Assembly: GCF_000002425.4 (NCBI RefSeq)
Contig: NC_037266.1
Location: 6,017,443 to 6,081,442 of the forward strand
Source: Physcomitrium patens
Taxonomy: Eukaryota; Streptophyta; Bryopsida; Funariales; Funariaceae
Reading direction: 5' to 3'
Length of the DNA: 64,000 nucleotides
The notes below the pieces were generated by a model. That model did no database searches, was not told the origin of the DNA, and saw only the letters and a program-made list of their open reading frames with translations. The translations under genes and the position numbers were made by a program. This document shows positions 58,340 through 64,000 of this stretch, piece after piece; within the stretch, counting starts at the first letter, position 1, and every line of letters begins with the position of its first letter.

Positions 58340-59600
58340 GATTTTGCTGGATGTTGTCAATGCAAAGCCTCAATATCCTTTATTGCATTTATAAGATTTT
58401 TTTATTGGCTCCCATGTATGTTTATTAATATCATATTCATACCAATGAATAATATATTCTAATCTGTTTTGGCACGGCCTTGAATCTAAGACTTCTTCCA
58501 CCTCAAACTCTTGATCATTATCCATTTTTATGAAAAGAGGTGGCATTTATCTTCTTTTCAACCTATTCATTGTTTTATATGGTTCAAAAAGAGACATGTG
58601 AAATATGGGATGGATTTGCATAGATTCTAATAGATATAATTAATAAACAATATAATTGACTTGTTCACAAATAAAAAAAGATCGAAGCCTACAATAGTCC
58701 AACTTATCACAAAGATGAATAGTCTTGACATTGGGACAAAGTAGCCATATTTTGTTACCTACAATGAATTGTGGTTGTTCCTTACAATTAGTATTTATAT
58801 TGATTTTTTTTTCTTGAGATTTCTTTAACTATGTCTTTATTGTTGTATGCAACTTTGACAAATAATTTGCCAAATCTTCTGCCATAAGATTATTAACTTT
58901 TGAAAAGTCAAAAATATCAAGTCATGGATGATAACCATAATTGACAAAGAAAGGTCTTTGTTGAGTAGAAAAATATATCAAATTATTTTTACGTAAACTT
59001 TGTCAATAACAAAATAGTTGTCAAATCATCTTAATAATAGTTGATGGTATACTTCAAATATTGCTCTAAAACTTGATTCATTCATTTTGTTTATCCATTA
59101 ATTTGAAGATGAAATGCCAAAAAGATCTTTATATTCACCTATAGAATCTCAAAAAGGATTTTTTAAAATCTTGATATAAATCGAATCTCTTTATTTAATA
59201 TAATATCTTTAGGTAATTCATAATAGTAATAAATGTCGTTAAGAAAAAACTTAATTTTTTTTCTCTTGTAATAGATTTTGTATATGATAAAAAATGTGCC
59301 ATTTTTATAAAATGATCTATTATGACAAATATAGAATCATAGAAATCTAAAATTAAAAGATTTGTGATAAAATTCATAGAAATAGAAGACCATAATTATT
59401 CTAAAATAAGTAATGGCTGAAAAAGTCTATAAGGTTGATGAAGAGGAGTTTTAGATCTTGAAAAAATATTACATGATTGTACAAAGTTTGTAACCATTTT
59501 TCACATTTGAAGCCATCCAAAATCTTTCAATATTAGCTCCAAAGCCTTATTGTATCCAAAATATCTGACTTTTGAAAAGTCATAATAAGCTTAAAAAATA
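58340..59600 (-). pseudogene. Integrase and chromodomain remnant of element D
   Basis: An open piece at 59377-59195 reads MNFITNLLILDFYDSIFVII, then DHFIKMAHFL, the integrase core start. Further left, minus-strand sequence corresponds to the post-integrase region and, at about 58520-58340, to the chromodomain of element A (NRLEY, HWYEYDI and HTWE-like words). Stops interrupt it. Confidence 0.75.
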
Positions 59601-60129
59601 CATAATTATAATTTAATTTTTAGAATATATAATTATCTTTCAAATTAAAATAGATTATTCTTAAACTTAAACTTGAAAGTACCAAAAAATTTAAAATAAT
59701 TATTCTTGATATCATAAAAAAGAAGATCAAAGAACATATTGATTAAATTTGTTTAACAAAGGTTGATCAATAGTTAATGTTGATTTTATTGCTTGACAAT
59801 AAAAATTCTTTGGCTTCAAAAAAATCATTCTTTATTGATCAAAAACTACATCTCTTTCTTTTAATATAAAATAAAAATATCAAAATAGAAAGTTTAAAAA
59901 AAATTGTAGTTTTTTGGGTTGAGAAGTGATCTTGAAATCAAAACTTGATAAAGACATGCTCCAATGGTCTTGGCAATAATTTAAAATAGATGCTAATATA
60001 AAGTACTTGAGGTGCTTTATATATCTAGCATTCAAGAGGAGCCACAACTTAAAAAGTGTTCTTCATGAAGATTTGGTAATAATTGGCAAATTCTAAAAAA
60101 CCACTCCACATCTCTAATTATTTTTGGAA

Positions 60130-60860
60130 TCTTCTAATCTATGATAATTTGGACCTTCTTAGGATCCATCATAAGACCGTTTTTTGAAATAATGTATTCT
60201 AAGAAATCAACTTAAGTAGTGTAAAATATAGACTTTTCTATCTTGTTATATAATCTTACATCTTTTAGTTTTTGTAAGACATAATGAATATGAATTTTAT
60301 GCTCTTTTGTATTCTCAGAGTATATCAAGATGTCATCTAAATAAAAGATAATAAAATTATTAAGAAACTTAAAAAAGACATTATTTATTAGATGTTGAAA
60401 AGCAACTGGCATATTTGTGACTTCAAATAACATGAAATTATATTAGAAATATCCATACTTGGTTTAGAATGTAGTTTTTTATTTGTCTCTTTTAATGACT
60501 ATTAAATTATATGCTCTTTATACATCTATTTTTATACAAATCTTTATTTCATTTAGTTGATCAAAAAGTCTTGAAATCAAAAATAGAAGGTATCTATTCT
60601 TGATAGTCATCTTATTGAATCTTTGATAGTCCATATACATGTGCAGAGATCTATCTTTTTTCTTCACAAATAAAATAGGAGCTCCGATTGGAGATTTAGA
60701 ATGGTGTATAATGTTCTTAGCCAAAATTTTATGAATATATTTTTTAAGTGCAACCAACTTATTTTGTGATAGGCTATAGATTGGACCAAATAGTGGTTGA
60801 GCTCTTTCTTGAAGATCAATAGAAAAATCATAAAGATAATGCTTTGAAAGAATATTCATA
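60130..60860 (-). pseudogene. Reverse transcriptase remnant of element D
   Basis: Open pieces at 60859-60518 (YDFSIDLQERAQPLFGPIYS, then APILFVKKKDRSLHMYMDYQ) and 60433-60212 (VTNMPVAFQHLINNVFFKFL) are present. The second retains the catalytic motif intact as FYLDDILIYSENTKEH. A frameshift separates the two pieces, so no active enzyme is made. Confidence 0.85.
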
Positions 60861-61199
60861 TTTTATTTTTGAAAGATGTATTAATAATCTTAGTATTGGC
60901 TTGGAATACCACTTGAAATCTTTTTTCTATTGATAATAAGGATGGGATCTACAACAAAAGTTGACCCTTCTTTTGCAGCATGTATGAAAGTTTTTGCATC
61001 TATCAATAATAGTTTGGATATATTAGTCTTATAGGTTTCTACTTACTTAGCAGAATCTTAGACTAAACTATAGAAAAAATTAAGATTGCAAGAAATTTAG
61101 TCTATTTTAAGATTATATCTTTCTAAACATGATAATGTCAAAATAATAAAATTAAGAGGAGAACTAATCATGTTAAATATTACTAAATTATTATAACTA

Positions 61200-62567
61200 C
61201 TAGTTTTTATTTCTACAAAAATAGTTTTATATATAATATTTTCAAAAGACAATGAACAACCATCTATTAATTTTACATGAACAAATTTGATTTTCTTAAC
61301 AAAAAATATATCTTGTTTATTAATAAAGTCTTTGTCTATAAACAGATTGAAGTTCTTGAATCTAATAAAGCTAAGATTTTATGATTTTTTGGTCCTATAC
61401 AAATTTATATTATAAAATAAGGTGAGGGATTTGAGGAAAAAATAGGACCTTTAATAGGAGTTGTATAAGATTCCAATTTTATGATCTTTATTATAGTTGA
61501 AAAACTTATTTTTTGAAATATTTTCTTTTTTAGCAACTATGCTCTTCATTTTGTGATTGCATTGTTTCTTCGGACAATATTGAATAATATTCTAGGATTC
61601 TCTATAATATAGGCAGAAAACTTTTTGATAATGATGAGTTTTTTTTTTATTCAATAAGAAATTTAATATGTATCATATCAATTTGCATTAGTTCCAACCT
61701 TGATGAACAAGTTTTTAAAAACTTAGGAATTGTAGTCATTACTTGACTTGTTCTTCTTTAATCAAATCTTTACTCTTGACATCTTTTAAATAATCGATTT
61801 TCACATGCAATGGCATGAACAATAAATTATTCTAAAGATTTTACTTTCAAAATTTTCAATAATAAATTTTTGAGATTATCTTTCAATCCATATCCAAATT
61901 GATTGATAAAAGCTTTGACATTCCAATCTATGTTACAAGTAAGGTTTTGAAATTCAACAGTACATATAGTAACTAACTGTGATTCTTATTGTAAAGATAA
62001 GAGCTTAGTTTCTACTACTCTTTTTCAATCACTTTCTTCAAATGTGGCCATAAACACTTTTAAGAATGAATTCAAATCATAAAAGATTTTTGAATTTTTT
62101 CTTATTTTTGGTGTAAATTAAAAAATTACACTTTTAGATAGAAGTGCACCTATGAATCTAACTTGAGTAAATCCATCAAAATATTGGAATAGGTACAAAC
62201 TTAGACTGAGCTTGATTTGTTGCAAAAATCCTTAAAATTTTGATCTTATTCCATCAAACTTCTTATTCATACTAATCCTTGTTTCCATCATACCTGTCAA
62301 AGTAAAATTTCTTAGATTTAATTATGAAATTGATCTACTTCCTTCCTTCAATTGTACAATTTCTTGACATAGATTTTGAATCTCTTCTATAGGCATAGGA
62401 TTAGTATTTCCATAGTTGCCATTGGTGATGTGTGAAATTTCCATCCTAAGAGTGTTGAAAATTTTATAAAGATCTCTAATAATTACAAATCTATTTTCAC
62501 TTCTACCAAGTATAACATCTATGATTTTTCCTTCTATTTCAAAATAATTAATAAATCTATAAGTCAA
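61200..62567 (-). pseudogene. gag and protease remnant of element D
   Basis: The gag piece 62567-62322 starts MTYRFINYFEIEGKIIDVIL and matches the A and B gag pieces (DLYKIFNTLRMEISHITN). Leftward lie a capsid-like region, a zinc-knuckle-like region near 61.6 kb and a protease-like region near 61.3 kb, all with stops. The protease and zinc-knuckle interval is the part absent from element B. Confidence 0.7.
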
Positions 62568-62741
62568 ATTAGAGGAAGATAATCTGCAACTTATAGTATC
62601 AAATGAAAATTTCTACAAAGAGGAATAATCCTTTGTTTTTAAGAAAAAAATTAATATTAAAAAATAAATAATTTTATTAAAGATAGATAATTTAAAACCT
62701 TCAAAATACAACAATAGAAGTGGAATAATCCACTCATTTCT

Positions 62742-63268
62742 AAAATAAGATATAAATCTTAAAAAAAAATCTTCAATACATTCTTATGTCATTCAAAAGG
62801 ACTATAAAATCACTCAAAGATTATATAATATTAAATTAGAATGACTATTATCAAAGATAAAAAGATTAAAAAAACTTAAAATAAGACTGACAACTAGAAA
62901 ATTTTTAACAAGAATGAAGAAGGCCTCATTTTTACTTCCATATATATTCTTAACTATGAGCTATATAACAATGTCCTATATAATCTTCAAAATATGTTGA
63001 CTTTGCAAAACATGTTTCTTAACTTACAAGGCAAGTTTTTTATATGTGCATTATATAATTAGCTTATTCCATAAGCTACCAATATATGATTGACTTGTTA
63101 AGCAAGTTTCTAACTTACTAATCAATTACAAATATATGTAAAGTCAAAGTAGTGTCTATGAAGCTTTTAGGAAGCTTTTCTAGAAAATATTATGAAATAA
63201 ATCTACTTTTGTCTCTTTCTACTTAATCATATAGGTAAATATTAGAATGAATATGTATGTCCATGATA
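62742..63268 (-). repeat. 5' LTR of element D
   Basis: On the minus strand it begins near 63268 (plus-strand end CCATGATA) and ends near 62742. It aligns with the 3' LTR of D and with the LTRs of A and B, including the GAATGAAGAAGGC block. The edges are within a few bases. Confidence 0.78.
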
Positions 63269-64000
63269 AGAATGAGAGCAAGAGTTTTGAAGGAACTATG
63301 GAAGGAGCTTCAAGTGGAGCTTCTAGTAGAATTTCCACCAAAGGACAAGATATATACATGGATTCAACCATTAAAAGCATGTTTCAAGCTTTTATATTCT
63401 TTATGCAACAACAAAAAAAGTAATAATTATAAAGAAGCTTTAGGAACCAAAGTATTGCAAGTAGTGATTAATAAAGTTGATCAATTCAATGGAAGAGATA
63501 TTTTAAAGTATTTAAGATGATATATAGAAGAAATAGAATTAAATCAAATTTTTGAAAAGTAGATGATTGAGCTATTTGGGCTTGCCATAGTATTAAAAAT
63601 AAAAAATATAATATATTAATTATAAAGTATTATAAAAATTCATAGGAGATATTTTTATATACAATAAAAGAAAAATATTTCTTAAAAGATATTGATTGTG
63701 TTACTAAGAAATTATTTTTAGAATAGATTGAGCAACTTTACAAGAATATATAAGTAATAGAGCTATTAAGAGAGTTTAAAAGACAATATTCTCAATAATC
63801 AAAGGTAGAGAAGTTAACATTGAAGCTAAAAAAGGTTGAATTATTTCTTCAAGCTACCAATGGAGAATTATAAAAAAATTAGATATGCATCTTGAAGATA
63901 AAAAAAAAAAAATGAAGGATTAATAATGAAGTGGAAAAATGTTGAAGTTGCAGTAGATTTGCTTATAAAACAAGAAAAAAAAAGATAGGATTAATATTCC
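63257..64000 (+). mobile_element. gag region of another Ty3/gypsy element, cut by window edge
   Basis: A plus-strand open piece (63257-63520) reads ELWKELQVELLVEFPPKDKI and on to VDQFNGRDILKYLR. The next frames continue with MIELFGLAIV and LKKVELFLQATNGELQKN-like words, a layout seen in plant retrotransposon gag proteins. It runs directly from the right end of element D, which suggests D inserted into it. The first seven or so codons overlap the D LTR edge, so the true start is elsewhere. Stops are present. Confidence 0.55.

Larger units (their letters stand above)
57228..63268 (-). mobile_element. Ty3/gypsy chromovirus D, same family as A and B
   Basis: Minus-strand element with LTRs at about 62742-63268 (5') and 57228-57767 (3'). 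A purine-rich tract (CTAGAAAGAGGAATAA on the minus strand, about 57768-57783) precedes the 3' LTR. The order on the minus strand is gag (62567-62322), zinc-knuckle remnant (about 61.6 kb), protease region (about 61.2-61.4 kb), reverse transcriptase (60859-60212), integrase (about 59.6-59.2 kb) and chromodomain remnant (about 58.5-58.35 kb). It is the most complete guide to the ancestral layout of B. All frames are broken. I could not confirm a target duplication because the left LTR edge is not sharp. Confidence 0.85.

Overview
The window looks like nuclear DNA of a land plant, most likely a non-seed plant such as a bryophyte or other early-diverging lineage. The grounds are spliced plant-type genes (a full-length assimilatory nitrate reductase, U2AF65 and RNA polymerase subunit 3), Ty3/gypsy chromoviruses and Ty1/copia remnants, abundant (TA)n microsatellites, and a nitrate reductase hinge without the serine motif used for 14-3-3 control in flowering plants. 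The lineage is inference; no organelle or bacterial gene organisation is present.

Layout: 1-1.4 kb is a compositionally balanced segment without a recognised gene. About 1.8-20.4 kb is a retrotransposon graveyard: a degraded minus-strand chromovirus (element B, 1.8-12.6 kb) is interrupted by a solo LTR (2281-2861) and by a complete plus-strand relative (element A, 3500-9651, flanked by the 5-bp duplication ATATC). A different Ty3/gypsy element (C, 12.73-about 17.95 kb) and a Ty1/copia fragment on the minus strand (18.1-20.4 kb) follow. Every reading frame in these elements is broken.

About 20.6-54 kb is the gene-bearing part. A GC-rich island (20.64-21.54 kb) contains a possible structured RNA with an RNase P/MRP-like core (hypothesis only). 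It is followed by the NADH nitrate reductase gene (7 coding exons, 22108-26029, +). An AT-rich gap holds two copies of a MITE in opposite orientation. U2AF65 (18 coding exons, 37362-30502, -) and RNA polymerase II/IV/V subunit 3 (4 coding exons, 38867-40797, +) are arranged head to head about 1.5 kb apart. After another long AT-rich gap lies an unrecognised gene with 7 coding exons (49391-53353, +; 940 residues, basic C-terminus with an AT-hook-like motif). For all four genes the coding exons, joined at GT-AG boundaries, sum to a multiple of three and give an open frame.

About 54-64 kb is again repeat-rich: an AT-rich stretch with a degenerate tandem repeat near 56.3-56.8 kb, a third chromovirus of the A/B family (element D, 57.23-63.27 kb, minus), and the gag start of another element running off the right edge. 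The genes share no pathway beyond two being general mRNA-production factors (transcription and 3' splice-site recognition); nitrate reductase is the first enzyme of nitrate assimilation. I did not find a clearly new biological system. The best leads are the candidate RNA in the GC island, a 39-nt U tract at a 3' splice site of the gene for the U-tract-binding protein itself, a palindrome conserved where the chromovirus primer site should be, and the unrecognised 940-residue protein.
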